A stretch of DNA of 64,000 nt, from positions 62,242-126,241 of the forward strand of contig DLHI01000021.1 of the NCBI GenBank assembly GCA_002483135.1. The letters are read 5' to 3'. Each line of letters begins with the position of its first letter. Positions within the stretch are counted from its first letter, which is position 1. A model generated the notes under the pieces. That model made no database searches, was not told the DNA's origin, and saw only the letters and a program-made list of their open reading frames with translations. This DNA comes from Hyphomonadaceae bacterium UBA7672 (GTDB lineage: Bacteria; Pseudomonadota; Alphaproteobacteria; Caulobacterales; Hyphomonadaceae). Positions 17,894-27,127 of this stretch are shown one piece after another. The position numbers were made by a program, and so were the translations under genes.

Positions 17894-20239
17894 ATGGCCG
17901 CCAAAGACCCCCTGATCGTCGCCGAAATCGCACGCGTGATCGCGAAGGAGCTGGGGGTCGGGGAAGGACAGGTCGCAGCCACGATCCAGCTGATCGAGGA
18001 AGGCGCCTCCATCCCCTTCATCGCGCGCTACCGCAAGGAGCGCACGGGCGGCCTCGACGACACGCAGCTGCGCACGCTGGCGGAACGCTTCGAATACCTC
18101 ACCATCCTGAATGATCGCCGCGAAGTCGTTCTCCGCTCCATCCGCGAACAGGACAAGCTGACGCCGGAGCTCGAGAAACAGATCCGCGCTGCGCAGACGA
18201 AGGTGGAACTGGAAGACCTTTACGCCCCCTATCGCCCGAAGCGCCGCACCAAGGCGTCCATCGCCCGCGAAGCTGGGCTCGAGCCGCTGGCCGACCGCCT
18301 GCTTGCCAACCCCGCGCTTGATCCCGTCGCCGAAGCGCTCGCCTACATCGACGCCGGGAAGGGCGTCGAGAATGCCGAAGCTGCGCTGGAAGGCGCGCGC
18401 AGCATCCTGATCGAACGCATGTCGGAAACGCCCGCCCTCGTCGGCCAGATCCGCGAGAAGGTGTGGAGCGGCGGACAGCTTGGCTCGGCCATCGTGAAGG
18501 GCAAGGAAGCCGAAGGCGCCAAGTTCGCCGACTATTTCGAGTTCTCCGAAAACATCGCCAACATGCCGTCCCACCGCGCCCTCGCCATGCTGCGCGGAGA
18601 AAAGGAAGGCGTCCTCAAGATCGGCCTCGACATCCCGCATGACGAAAAGCAGCGCCATCCCGCCGTCACCGCGATCATGGCGGCCTTCAACATCCAGGAC
18701 CGCAACCGCCCCGGCGATAAATGGCTCGCCGAAACCGCGCGCCAGGCGTGGAAGCAACGCCTCGCTCCCTCTTCCCACAGCGATCTCGTCGATCGCCTGA
18801 AGGAGCGGTCGGACCACGAAGCCATCCGCGTCTTCTCGCGCAACATGAAAGACCTGCTGCTGGCCGCGCCTGCCGGTCCGAAAGTCGTCATGGGCGTTGA
18901 CCCCGGCATCCGCACCGGATGCAAGGTCGCTGTCGTCGATGGCACAGGCAAGGTGCTCGAGACCGCCACCATCTATCCGCACGAACCGAAGAAGGACTGG
19001 AACGGCTCGCTCGCGACGCTTGCCGTCCTCGCCAAGAAACACGGCGTCCAACTCGTCTCCGTCGGGAACGGGACAGCTAGCCGCGAAACCGACAAGCTGA
19101 TCGCCGAACTCTCCGCCAAGATGCCCGACCTCAACCTCACGCGCGTCACCGTCTCGGAAGCTGGCGCGTCGGTCTATTCGGCATCCGAACTCGCGGCGAA
19201 GGAATTCCCCGATCTCGACGTCTCGCTGCGCGGCGCCGTCTCCATCGCGCGTCGTCTGCAGGACCCGCTGGCCGAACTCGTGAAGATCGACCCGAAGGCC
19301 ATCGGAGTCGGCCAGTACCAGCACGATGTCGACCAGAACGCCCTAGCCCGCTCGCTCGATGGCGTGGTGGAAGATTGCGTGAACGCAGTCGGCGTCGATG
19401 TGAACACGGCTTCCGCCGCCCTGCTCGCGCGGGTGTCGGGTCTTAACAGCGCCGTCGCCGCCAACATCGTCGCCTATCGCGATGAGCACGGCCGCTTCGA
19501 GGCGCGCACGCAGCTCAAGAAAGTCCCGCGCATGGGACCGAAGGCTTTCGAACAGGCTGCAGGCTTCCTGCGCATCATGGACGGCAAACACCCGCTGGAT
19601 GCATCCGCCGTTCACCCGGAAGCCTATCCGGTCGCAGAGCGCATCGCCGAGAAGTCAGGCCGGCCGCTAAAATCGTTGATCGGCGACAAGGCCTTCCTCG
19701 CCATGCTGAAACCGGAAGCCTTCGCCAACGAACAGTTCGGCGTGCCGACCGTCACGGACATTCTCGCCGAGCTCATCAAGCCCGGCCGTGATCCGCGCCC
19801 GGAATTCAAGACCGCCACGTTCGCTGACGGCATCGAGAAACTGTCAGACCTAAAAATTGGCATGAAGCTCGAAGGCACGGTCACCAACGTCACCGCGTTC
19901 GGAGCCTTCGTCGACATCGGCGTCCACCAGGACGGCCTCGTCCACATCTCGGAACTCGCCGACAGCTTCGTGAGGGATCCCGCCGATGTCGTGAAGGCCG
20001 GCCAGATCGTCAGCGTCCGCGTCAAGGAAGTCGACATCGAGCGCAAGCGCATCGCCCTGTCGATGAAGCGCGAAGTCCCCGGCACGCAAGGCGCCCACGG
20101 CGCGCAGGCGCCGTCGGGCGGCAAGGACAAGGCCGGCAAAGGCGCAAAGCCCGGCCCGCAAAACTACTCGGCCGGACCCGCGAAGTCCGACGACTCCAGC
20201 AACCCGTTCGCCGCGCTGAAAAACCTGAAGCTGAACTAG
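17894..20239 (+). CDS. tex: Tex family S1 RNA-binding protein
   Basis: 781 aa, normal for Tex, a conserved nucleic-acid-binding transcription accessory protein. Order: helical Tex N-terminal region (1-190), YqgF/RNase-H-like domain (from VMGVDPGIRTGCKVAVVDG, about residue 330), HhH repeats (VNTASAALLARVSGLNSAVA, about 500-570), and an S1 domain (LKIGMKLEGTVTNVTAFGAF, about 655-725). The tail after S1 is Gly/Lys-rich. ATG 17894 begins the conserved MAAKDPLIVAEIARVIAKEL; the ORF extends 26 codons upstream without support. Confidence 0.95.
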   Translation: MAAKDPLIVAEIARVIAKELGVGEGQVAATIQLIEEGASIPFIARYRKERTGGLDDTQLRTLAERFEYLTILNDRREVVLRSIREQDKLTPELEKQIRAAQTKVELEDLYAPYRPKRRTKASIAREAGLEPLADRLLANPALDPVAEALAYIDAGKGVENAEAALEGARSILIERMSETPALVGQIREKVWSGGQLGSAIVKGKEAEGAKFADYFEFSENIANMPSHRALAMLRGEKEGVLKIGLDIPHDEKQRHPAVTAIMAAFNIQDRNRPGDKWLAETARQAWKQRLAPSSHSDLVDRLKERSDHEAIRVFSRNMKDLLLAAPAGPKVVMGVDPGIRTGCKVAVVDGTGKVLETATIYPHEPKKDWNGSLATLAVLAKKHGVQLVSVGNGTASRETDKLIAELSAKMPDLNLTRVTVSEAGASVYSASELAAKEFPDLDVSLRGAVSIARRLQDPLAELVKIDPKAIGVGQYQHDVDQNALARSLDGVVEDCVNAVGVDVNTASAALLARVSGLNSAVAANIVAYRDEHGRFEARTQLKKVPRMGPKAFEQAAGFLRIMDGKHPLDASAVHPEAYPVAERIAEKSGRPLKSLIGDKAFLAMLKPEAFANEQFGVPTVTDILAELIKPGRDPRPEFKTATFADGIEKLSDLKIGMKLEGTVTNVTAFGAFVDIGVHQDGLVHISELADSFVRDPADVVKAGQIVSVRVKEVDIERKRIALSMKREVPGTQGAHGAQAPSGGKDKAGKGAKPGPQNYSAGPAKSDDSSNPFAALKNLKLN

Positions 20240-20397
20240 CGGGGGCGAGCCCGGCTATTCGTGGTGACCAGTAACGCCATGCGGCGCATGGCGTTCCTCT
20301 TGTCGATCCACGGGGGCGTGAAAGAGACGGCCGCATCCCTTCCTTGACGCCCTGCTCTCCCGCAGCAATCCTTGGTTCTCAACACGGGGGTCATCGG

Positions 20398-21306
20398 ATG
20401 GGTTGGCGGATCAAGGCGGCGCTTGCAGCAATCACTATCGCCATTGCCTTGCCTGCCCATGCGCAGGTCGAGCCGGCGTCCCCCGGCCTGCCGATGTGGA
20501 TCATCGAGGACGAGGACTCGAAAATCTACATCACCGGCACGGTTCACCTCCTCAAGGACGGCCAGCACTGGCGCAGCGAGAAGCTGGATGCCGCCTTTGC
20601 CGAGGCGCATGAACTCTGGCTGGAAGTCGCCGAGATCGGAGATGCAGAGGCGCTCAGGGCCATCATGGACCAGATGATCGTCAATCATGGCGAACACGAC
20701 GGTCCATCCCTGTCGTCCATGCTGAGCGAGAAGGAAAACCTGCTGCTGGCTGAGGCGCGGGCCAGGGCCGGTATACCCGACGATGCCGCCGAGATCATGG
20801 AGCATCAGCAGCCCTGGGTCACGATCCTGGCGCTCGGCCGCGACAGTTTTTTCAACGATGGCTACAAGGAAGAGAACGGCATCGACAATGCGCTGGCCCG
20901 CATGGCTCAGGAACGCAACATGCCCGTTCGCGGCATGGAGGATATCGAGACACAGCTCGACCTGATGCTGGACCTGACCGTCGAGGAACAACTGGCGGAG
21001 CTGCGCGCCGACCTGCTGATGGCCCCCGCGCTGCGCCAACGCATGGAGCGCGTCGCCGACCTCGCCTTCGGCGGCTGGGTGCGCGGCGAGACGAACGCGG
21101 CCGAAGCGCTGATCCTCTTCAATCGCTTCTCGCTGTCGTACGACGCCATCTTCACGGAGCGCAACATCGCCTGGGCCAGCGTCGTCGAGGACATGCTCGC
21201 GGGCTCTGGCGTCGCCTTCATCGCGGTTGGCGCTGGCCACCTCGTCGGCCCCGACAGTTTGCAGAAGCAGCTCGAGCAGCGCGGCATCGCGTCACGAAGA
21301 TTCTGA
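20398..21306 (+). CDS. TraB/GumN family protein (copy 1)
   Basis: 302 aa with signal peptide ending AHAQ. Conserved TraB/GumN features: GLPMWIIEDEDSKIYITGT, VHLL (the first GTxH-type motif), and the C-terminal FIAVGAGHLVGPDSLQKQL with the second His. The fold is related to the EreA/ChaN/Tiki superfamily, in which Glu/His residues can form a metallohydrolase site. Its role in bacteria is unclear. A tandem paralog follows 189 bp later. Confidence 0.85.
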   Translation: MGWRIKAALAAITIAIALPAHAQVEPASPGLPMWIIEDEDSKIYITGTVHLLKDGQHWRSEKLDAAFAEAHELWLEVAEIGDAEALRAIMDQMIVNHGEHDGPSLSSMLSEKENLLLAEARARAGIPDDAAEIMEHQQPWVTILALGRDSFFNDGYKEENGIDNALARMAQERNMPVRGMEDIETQLDLMLDLTVEEQLAELRADLLMAPALRQRMERVADLAFGGWVRGETNAAEALILFNRFSLSYDAIFTERNIAWASVVEDMLAGSGVAFIAVGAGHLVGPDSLQKQLEQRGIASRRF

Positions 21307-21495
21307 TGGCCACGCGATTTTTCACTCCACGCCTTGACGATCGCATGACGCGATGCCAAGTTTCCTTTGCATCCACACTGACGCCCTGAACCGTCAGCGT
21401 GATGTGAGTGATCAACCAGCGTACGCGTAACTGCGCGGCGCAAACGTCTTTGCATTCGAGCCTCCTCCCCACTCCTCCGCATGGAAGGAAACGCC

Positions 21496-22443
21496 ATGAT
21501 TTTGTCCAAGAAGACCTCGCGCCGCTTCCGCTCAGCCATCGCCAGCGCCACCGCGCTCGCCGCCAGCGTGTTCGGCGCAGCCAGTGCGCAGGCGCAGGAA
21601 CAAGGCTTGCCGATGTGGATCATCAAGGACGCCGACAGCACCATCTACATGACCGGCACGATCCACATGCTTCCCGCCGAAATCCAGTGGGACAGCGAGA
21701 AGCTGCGCAACGCCATCAGGGCCGCAGACGAACTCTGGCTCGAAATCCCGATGAGCTCCGACATCCAGAAATTCGCCGCCGACTCCATGCCGGCCATGAT
21801 GAAGCACGCCATGAGCACCACGCCGCTCAGCAAGCTGCTGACCGCTGAGGAAATCGCAACACTCAAAGCGCGCATCGCCGAATTCGGCCTGCCGCCCGAG
21901 ACGTTCACGATGATGAACATGATGAAACCGTGGTTCGCCACCGTCATGCTCAGCATCTCGCCCCTGTCCTCGTCAGGCTATGACCCAACTCAGGGCATCG
22001 ACATCAAGATTGCAAAGCTCGCCGAAGACGATGGCGATAAGAGCAAGGGCTTCGAGACAGTGGAAGAGCAGACCAAGATCCTCGCCTCCGGCACGATCGA
22101 GGAACAGCTCGCCGCCCTGCGCCGCACGCTGGCCATGACGAAAGAAGAGATCGACGCCATGAAGGCCGAGATGGATACGCTCGCCGTCAAATGGGCGACC
22201 GGCGACATTGCCGGCGCCGAGGCCATGTTCGCCGACATGAGCGACACCGATGAGGCGCAGTTCGGCGGCGCGACGATGGATGACCTCCTCCTCAACCGTA
22301 ACGAAAACTGGGCGGGCCAGATCGAGATGATGCTGAAGGGCTCGGGCACGCATTTCATCGCCGTCGGCGGCGGCCATCTCGTGGGGCCCGACAGCGTGCA
22401 GGAACGCCTGAAGCTGCGCGGCATCGAAACGGAGCGCTACTGA
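21496..22443 (+). CDS. TraB/GumN family protein (copy 2)
   Basis: 315 aa with signal peptide (GAASAQAQ). It shares GLPMWIIKDADSTIYMTGT, IHMLPAE and FIAVGGGHLVGPDSVQERL with copy 1, plus a Met-rich central region. AAGGAA 5 nt before ATG 21496 selects this start over ATG 21481. Its stop overlaps the start of the next gene (TGATG), so the two are translationally coupled. Confidence 0.87.
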   Translation: MILSKKTSRRFRSAIASATALAASVFGAASAQAQEQGLPMWIIKDADSTIYMTGTIHMLPAEIQWDSEKLRNAIRAADELWLEIPMSSDIQKFAADSMPAMMKHAMSTTPLSKLLTAEEIATLKARIAEFGLPPETFTMMNMMKPWFATVMLSISPLSSSGYDPTQGIDIKIAKLAEDDGDKSKGFETVEEQTKILASGTIEEQLAALRRTLAMTKEEIDAMKAEMDTLAVKWATGDIAGAEAMFADMSDTDEAQFGGATMDDLLLNRNENWAGQIEMMLKGSGTHFIAVGGGHLVGPDSVQERLKLRGIETERY

Positions 22444-22877
22444 TGTCTCTCACGCGCCAGCCGAGCTGGGTCTACACGCTGATCGCCATGCTCCCGGTGA
22501 TTGTCTACGTGATGGCCCCCACCATCCCGGACTTAGGTCTCAGGGTTGTGGTGGGCGGCACGGCGTTGCTGTGGCTGGTCGCATTTTCTCTCTACGCGTG
22601 GGTCCGGCTCGACGAGCCCAGCCGCGAGGCTCACAAGTTCGCCTGGTTCTGGGGTGGCGCGCCGGCGCTGGTCGTCGTCCAGCTGATCGCCGTTGGCGCC
22701 ATCGCCTCGCCTATCATCGGCGAGCCTGTCGCGGCGTTCGTCGCCAGCCAGGCAAGATCGGCCGCGACGCCTGAGGCGGGCTTCTTCGTGGGCGTCTTCT
22801 CCGCCGCAATCGTCCAGGTGCTAGGCTATGGCCTCGTCTGGATTGGCTGGTGGCTGTCCAAACGCTCGCGCGGTTGA
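22443..22877 (+). CDS. Small four-TM membrane protein, unknown function
   Basis: 144 aa with four predicted TM helices (for example VYTLIAMLPVIVYVMAP and FFVGVFSAAIVQVLGYGLVW). Its ATG overlaps the TraB copy 2 stop, and an Xre regulator starts 7 bp downstream. A small membrane protein followed by a small Xre regulator is a common bacterial pairing. I do not recognise a more specific family. Confidence 0.75.
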   Translation: MSLTRQPSWVYTLIAMLPVIVYVMAPTIPDLGLRVVVGGTALLWLVAFSLYAWVRLDEPSREAHKFAWFWGGAPALVVVQLIAVGAIASPIIGEPVAAFVASQARSAATPEAGFFVGVFSAAIVQVLGYGLVWIGWWLSKRSRG

Positions 22878-22884
22878 TCCCACG

Positions 22885-23076
22885 ATGAAGAACCGTGTGC
22901 GCGAACTCAGGACGGAGCGCGGCTGGACACAGGCCGACCTCGCTAAACGTCTCGATGTATCGCGCAACTCGATCATCGCGATCGAGAACGGCAAGTACGA
23001 CCCGTCCCTGCCGCTCGCCTTCCAGATCGCAGACGCCTTCAACCTCCGCATCGAGGACATCTTCCTGCGGAAGTGA
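22885..23076 (+). CDS. Small Xre-family HTH regulator
   Basis: 63 aa, essentially only an HTH_3 domain: MKNRVRELRTERGWTQADLA then KRLDVSRNSIIAIENGKYDP. This YozG-like short form lacks a ligand domain. It lies 7 bp after the small membrane protein and probably regulates the same transcript or its partner's expression. The ORF can extend upstream to 22828, inside the previous gene, but ATG 22885 matches the usual family start. Confidence 0.88.
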   Translation: MKNRVRELRTERGWTQADLAKRLDVSRNSIIAIENGKYDPSLPLAFQIADAFNLRIEDIFLRK

Positions 23077-23082
23077 AACGGT

Positions 23083-23391
23083 TCAGTGCCGCTGGACGAA
23101 CCCGTCCACCTTGCGCCACGCTGGCGCCGCCAGCGGTTCTCCATGCGCGATCCGCACCGAATGGATCACGGCCTCGATCTCGCGCCGCCAGAAGTCGAGG
23201 AACTGCGCCAGGCGCGGAAACTTGGGCGCCTCGTCCAGCGTCTGCCACATGAATGTCTGCAGCAGCTTTGGGTGATCCGGCATGTAGTACAGCACTTCCG
23301 CCGTCAGCAGGCGCGCGCCCTTCAGCCTGCGCTCGAACTCGCTTCGATCATCCTTCGGCACAATCAGCTTGCCACACACCTTGTCGCTCAT
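23083..23391 (-). CDS. usg: Usg-family protein
   Basis: 102 aa. The sequence ARLLTAEVLYYMPDHPKLLQ, TFMWQTLDEAPKFPRLAQFL and DFWRREIEAVIHSVRIAHGE matches Usg, an alphaproteobacterial protein named from its place beside trp genes in some species. Biochemical function is unknown. ATG 23391 is preceded by AAGGAG at 12 nt. The 36 codons of the longer frame are not family-like. No trp genes are nearby here. Confidence 0.8.
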   Translation of the reverse strand: MSDKVCGKLIVPKDDRSEFERRLKGARLLTAEVLYYMPDHPKLLQTFMWQTLDEAPKFPRLAQFLDFWRREIEAVIHSVRIAHGEPLAAPAWRKVDGFVQRH

Positions 23392-23527
23392 GACTGAACC
23401 GCACTCCTTCGCAACTGGCCTTCGCTGCCACAGATCGAAGCCTGCTGCCTGAAGTGTGAACGTCAATGCAACGCGCGCAACCGTTGTGCAGATTGGCATT
23501 CTGCGTGTCTGACTGCTGCCAGAGCGT

Positions 23528-24799
23528 TCAGCTTCTGCGCCGCCGCGCCAGCGACTTGTGCACGACGCCCGGCAAGGCCAGCGCGTCGGGAAGCGGCATC
23601 GGCCTGCCCGTCAGGAATCCCTGCACCTTGGTGACGCCTACGCGACGCAGGGCGTCCAGCTCTTCAGGCGTCTCCACGCCCTCGGCCACGATCTGGCTGC
23701 CCATCGCCCGCCCGAACATCGCCAGCGCGCCAGCTAACGCCTGCCGGCCAAGGTCCTGGTCGATATGGCGCGTCAGGCTCATGTCCAGCTTGATCGTATC
23801 GGGCCGCAGGTCCAGCACGTGGCGAAAACTCGAATGCCCCGCCCCGGCATCGTCCACCGCCAGCCGGAGGCCGCGCTCGCGGAAGGGCTGAAGGCAAGCC
23901 GACAGCTCGGAATAGTTGGCCACGGCCGCGTGCTCCGTTACTTCCAGCACCAGCCTTTCCAGCGGCAGCGTTCGCAAGAACGCCGCACACCCATCCGAAA
24001 GAATTGTCGCGGGCGAGAAGTTCACCGTCAGCGCGATGTCGGGTGGGAAACTCGACAATGCTTGCAGCGCCTTGCGCGCCACCGCCAGCTCCATCTCGTC
24101 GCCCAGGCCAACCCGGGCCGCTTCGTCAAACCACTGGTCCGGACTGCGGTAGGGCTCGCCCTCAAACCGCGCGAGGCATTCGAACGCCGCCACAGTGTCG
24201 TCATGCAGGCGATAGATCGGCTGATAGCGCACATGGAAGGCCGCGTTCTCGATGCAGAACGACACGCGATCAAGCGTCAACGAGCGGTCGCGCTCGCGAT
24301 CCAGATCGTCATTGATATGCTCCGCCACGATCGCCGCGAAGGCTTCCATGACGCTGAGGTCGCGCGCGGTCAGTGACATGTTTGGCGCGTGGCCAAAACA
24401 GCAGAACGTGCCGTACACCCGCCCACCGCGCGTGCGCAGCGGAACGCTGAGATGCGCCCCTACCGGCAGCGTACGCGTCACCGGAAGACTCAGCGCTTCT
24501 TCGTTGGCGCAAGCGTCCCGCATCAACCGGGGCAACCGTCCGTCGACCACGCGCTGGCAATAACTGTCTTCGAGTGCATCCGATCCGCCCTCGACGACCT
24601 GCCCGGGCACGCCGGCGTCGACATGGCGAAATACGCGCCGACCCCCAGTGAACTCGGAGACGAACGCGACATCCATGTCGAGATGCGTGCGGATAATGCG
24701 CAGCATCTTCCGGATGTGTTCGTCCGTCCCGCCGGCGTCCGGACCCGCTCTCAGCGGATCGAACAACATTTCAGCTGGTAATATCCCCCCGTCCGGCAT
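23528..24799 (-). CDS. GAF-EAL protein, putative c-di-GMP phosphodiesterase
   Basis: 423 aa. An N-terminal GAF sensor domain (about 30-165: MDVAFVSEFTGGRRVFRHVD to FCCFGHAPN) is joined to an EAL domain (about 185-410). Catalytic signatures appear intact: ECLARF (EAL-type Glu), VNFSP, LEVTEHA, AVDDAGAGHSS, IKLDMSL, AEGVET and QGFLTGRP. It is therefore likely to hydrolyse cyclic di-GMP in response to a small ligand or redox cue. No GGDEF domain is present. GGAGG lies 5 nt before ATG 24799. Confidence 0.88.
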   Translation of the reverse strand: MPDGGILPAEMLFDPLRAGPDAGGTDEHIRKMLRIIRTHLDMDVAFVSEFTGGRRVFRHVDAGVPGQVVEGGSDALEDSYCQRVVDGRLPRLMRDACANEEALSLPVTRTLPVGAHLSVPLRTRGGRVYGTFCCFGHAPNMSLTARDLSVMEAFAAIVAEHINDDLDRERDRSLTLDRVSFCIENAAFHVRYQPIYRLHDDTVAAFECLARFEGEPYRSPDQWFDEAARVGLGDEMELAVARKALQALSSFPPDIALTVNFSPATILSDGCAAFLRTLPLERLVLEVTEHAAVANYSELSACLQPFRERGLRLAVDDAGAGHSSFRHVLDLRPDTIKLDMSLTRHIDQDLGRQALAGALAMFGRAMGSQIVAEGVETPEELDALRRVGVTKVQGFLTGRPMPLPDALALPGVVHKSLARRRRS

Positions 24800-24932
24800 G
24801 ACGGCCTCCCGCGTCGTGTCAGGAGGTCAGCTTCCATTAGGATGCTTACTAATCGGTTTGCCCGGTCGGAAAATCTGCCTGCTCAGCAGGTTTTTCTGCG
24901 AGTCAGTATCGGAACGGCGATGCTGCGCCGCA

Positions 24933-25250
24933 TCACGCCGGCAGGCTGGCCTTGATGCGCTCCGCCTGCGCGACCCAGACCCGCGCCGCAGTCTTGCGCC
25001 CTGCCTTCGCCTGCATGTCGGCCAGGGCCTGCGCAGCTTCATAGGCCGCCGCATGTTCACCTGCGCGCAGCGACGCCGCCATCCGCAGCCTCAGCTTCGC
25101 CTGCAGGACGCCCGCCGGCATCGAGACAGGGGCCGCGACCACGTTCACCGCAGCAGGCTTCGCGACGGACTTTTGCGGCACTGCCGCATTCACCGACGTT
25201 TCCACCTTCGGCTTCTTCTTGCCGCCAAACAGAAAAGAGAACAGCCCCAT
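24933..25250 (-). CDS. Small hypothetical protein
   Basis: 105 aa starting MGLFSFLFGGKKKPK. The first 15 residues look like an amphipathic or membrane-associating stretch, followed by a Pro/Ala linker and a helical hairpin region (LRAGEHAAAYEAAQALADMQ) that resembles a single TPR-like pair. Family not recognised. Confidence 0.6.
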   Translation of the reverse strand: MGLFSFLFGGKKKPKVETSVNAAVPQKSVAKPAAVNVVAAPVSMPAGVLQAKLRLRMAASLRAGEHAAAYEAAQALADMQAKAGRKTAARVWVAQAERIKASLPA

Positions 25251-25409
25251 CGTCAGCCCCGTGTATGTGTGCGGGCAAGCCTATCGCCGCCTCTCGCCCG
25301 CACAGCCCCACTGCCTTCACCACGTCGTGGAAAACGCATTGGCGCCCGATTCGCGATCACCCTCCGCCAGAAATTTGCGCGGGTATCGTGCGGGCATGCG
25401 ACGCGCGCG

Positions 25410-26111
25410 TCACTCCGAAAGCTGCTCGACGATAAAGTCCTGAGCTTTCATCAGCCCCGCCGCCACCGGCCAGTGCGCCGCGCCCGGAAACGTCTCCAGC
25501 TGCGAGGCATAGCCGCCAGCCTTCAGCGTGTCCTGGAATTGCTGTATGCGTTCGCGGCTCACGGTCGGATCGCTGTCGTTGTAGACGATGAGTACGTTGG
25601 CCTTCGCGCCGTCTTCCGCCTTGCAGTCGCCATTGGCGATGATCCCCGCCAGCGACACCACCGCCTTCACATCCGGCGAGACGCACGATCCCCCATCGAA
25701 CGCGACGCCGCCACCCTGGCTGAATCCCACCACCACGATCTGATCATAGGGCACGCCCAGCCCCTCCGACACCTTCTTGACCGTGTCGGTGGCAACCTGC
25801 TTCGCCTTCGCGCGCGTGTTCTCCGTGTCCTCCCCCCGCAGCACATACCAGGATCGTCCGCCGCTGGCCTCGAGCGGACCGTCATTGAAGATGAAGGCCG
25901 CATCCGGCAGGCGCTTGGCGAGCGTATCGGCGAGAGCCTTCATCGCGCTCCCACGTTGCGTGTATCCGTGGAAGAAAATCACCGCCTGCTTCGGCGCCTT
26001 GCCGGAGCGTGGGTCCTCCCCCGCCATGCCGATATCCGCAACCGTCTGTGCGCCCGCCGCACCGGCGCCAATGCCCACAGCCAGCGCCGCCATCGCAAGA
26101 AGCTTCAGCAT
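25410..26111 (-). CDS. Alpha/beta hydrolase (carboxylesterase/phospholipase type), secreted
   Basis: 233 aa with signal peptide (GAAGAQT). Alpha/beta-hydrolase features: oxyanion strand AVIFFHGYTQRGS, nucleophile elbow VVGFSQGGG (Ser), acid in VLIVYNDSDPTVS, and His in PGAAHWPVA. This resembles the phospholipase/carboxylesterase (YpfH-like) family, here exported. The substrate is unknown. GGGAGAATGAC precedes ATG 26111; 27 upstream codons are basic and non-signal. Confidence 0.82.
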   Translation of the reverse strand: MLKLLAMAALAVGIGAGAAGAQTVADIGMAGEDPRSGKAPKQAVIFFHGYTQRGSAMKALADTLAKRLPDAAFIFNDGPLEASGGRSWYVLRGEDTENTRAKAKQVATDTVKKVSEGLGVPYDQIVVVGFSQGGGVAFDGGSCVSPDVKAVVSLAGIIANGDCKAEDGAKANVLIVYNDSDPTVSRERIQQFQDTLKAGGYASQLETFPGAAHWPVAAGLMKAQDFIVEQLSE

Positions 26112-26309
26112 GTCATTCTCCCGTTCGCCGCAACCCCGCCCCGAGCGAACCTCCCGCCGCATCTTCCCTGACGCAAGCCTGGCGGACATCAAGCTGGGGT
26201 GATCATGCCCTTTGACCCAACTACCCCTTGAGCAGGATCAAGGCGGAACCACACATCGCTGGAAACCTCGGCCCAAAGCGCCTCGCAAGCAGGCGCCGGG
26301 AGGAATACG

Positions 26310-27068
26310 GTGAACGACGCCAACGGCCTGCCGAGCGTGAACACCATCAGCATGAGCCAGCCCCTCGCATGGCTCGCTGGCGGTTGGAGCGATCTCTGGC
26401 GTGCGCCCGGCGCCTTCCTCGCCTATGGCCTCGTGGTCGCCCTGCTCAGCGGCACAGTCGCACTTGGCCTAGCGCTGACAGGCCTTGCTTTCTGGTCCGT
26501 GGCCCTTGCAGCTGGCTTCGTTTTCATCGCGCCGATGATCGCCATGGGCGTCTACGAAGGCGGCCGCATCCTCGAATCCGGTGAGCGCGTTACGCTCGCA
26601 CGCATCGCCTTCGTTCGTCACGCCTTCCGGCGAGATCTCGTCTTTCTTGGCCTTGCCCTGCTGATCATGTTCGGCATCTGGCTCGAACTGGCGCTGGTCA
26701 CAGCCGGCCTCGCCGCCAGTCGCTTCTATCCGACGCTCGACGCCTTCATCCAGTTCGCGACCACCACCACCGCCGGCCATTCCATGTTGCTTTGGGGAAC
26801 GGTTATTGGCGGCATCCTCGCCTGGTTCACATTCTCTCTGGTCGTCGTCTCCGCGCCGATGCTGCTCGACAGCCGCCGCGATATCTTCACAGCCAGCGTA
26901 ACGAGCGTTCGCTGCGTCGCGCAGAATACGCTGCCGATGCTGCTGTGGGCAGGGATCATTGCGGCGATGATCCTTGCCTCGATCGCAACGGGATTCTTCG
27001 CGCTGATCCTCGTGATCCCGTGGCTGGGCCTCGCCTCATGGCGTGCGTATCGGGACCTGGTTGCCTGA
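26310..27068 (+). CDS. DUF2189 family integral membrane protein
   Basis: 252 aa with about six TM helices. N-terminal PLAWLAGGWSDLWRAPGAFL, the FIAPMIAMGVYEGGRILESG block and C-terminal VIPWLGLASWRAYRDLVA are typical of DUF2189 proteins, which are found in many proteobacteria and have no known function. The start is GTG at 26310 with GGGAGGAATACG immediately upstream. Confidence 0.82.
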   Translation: MNDANGLPSVNTISMSQPLAWLAGGWSDLWRAPGAFLAYGLVVALLSGTVALGLALTGLAFWSVALAAGFVFIAPMIAMGVYEGGRILESGERVTLARIAFVRHAFRRDLVFLGLALLIMFGIWLELALVTAGLAASRFYPTLDAFIQFATTTTAGHSMLLWGTVIGGILAWFTFSLVVVSAPMLLDSRRDIFTASVTSVRCVAQNTLPMLLWAGIIAAMILASIATGFFALILVIPWLGLASWRAYRDLVA

Positions 27069-27127
27069 CCCGTCGGCCGGGCGCCGGTATCGACTCTGCG
27101 ACAGCGCCTGCACGCCAAACGACAGGA

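Noticed and set aside
17798..19324. 508-codon minus-strand ORF opposite tex
   Set aside because: Shadow of the tex coding frame; the Tex motifs are on the plus strand.
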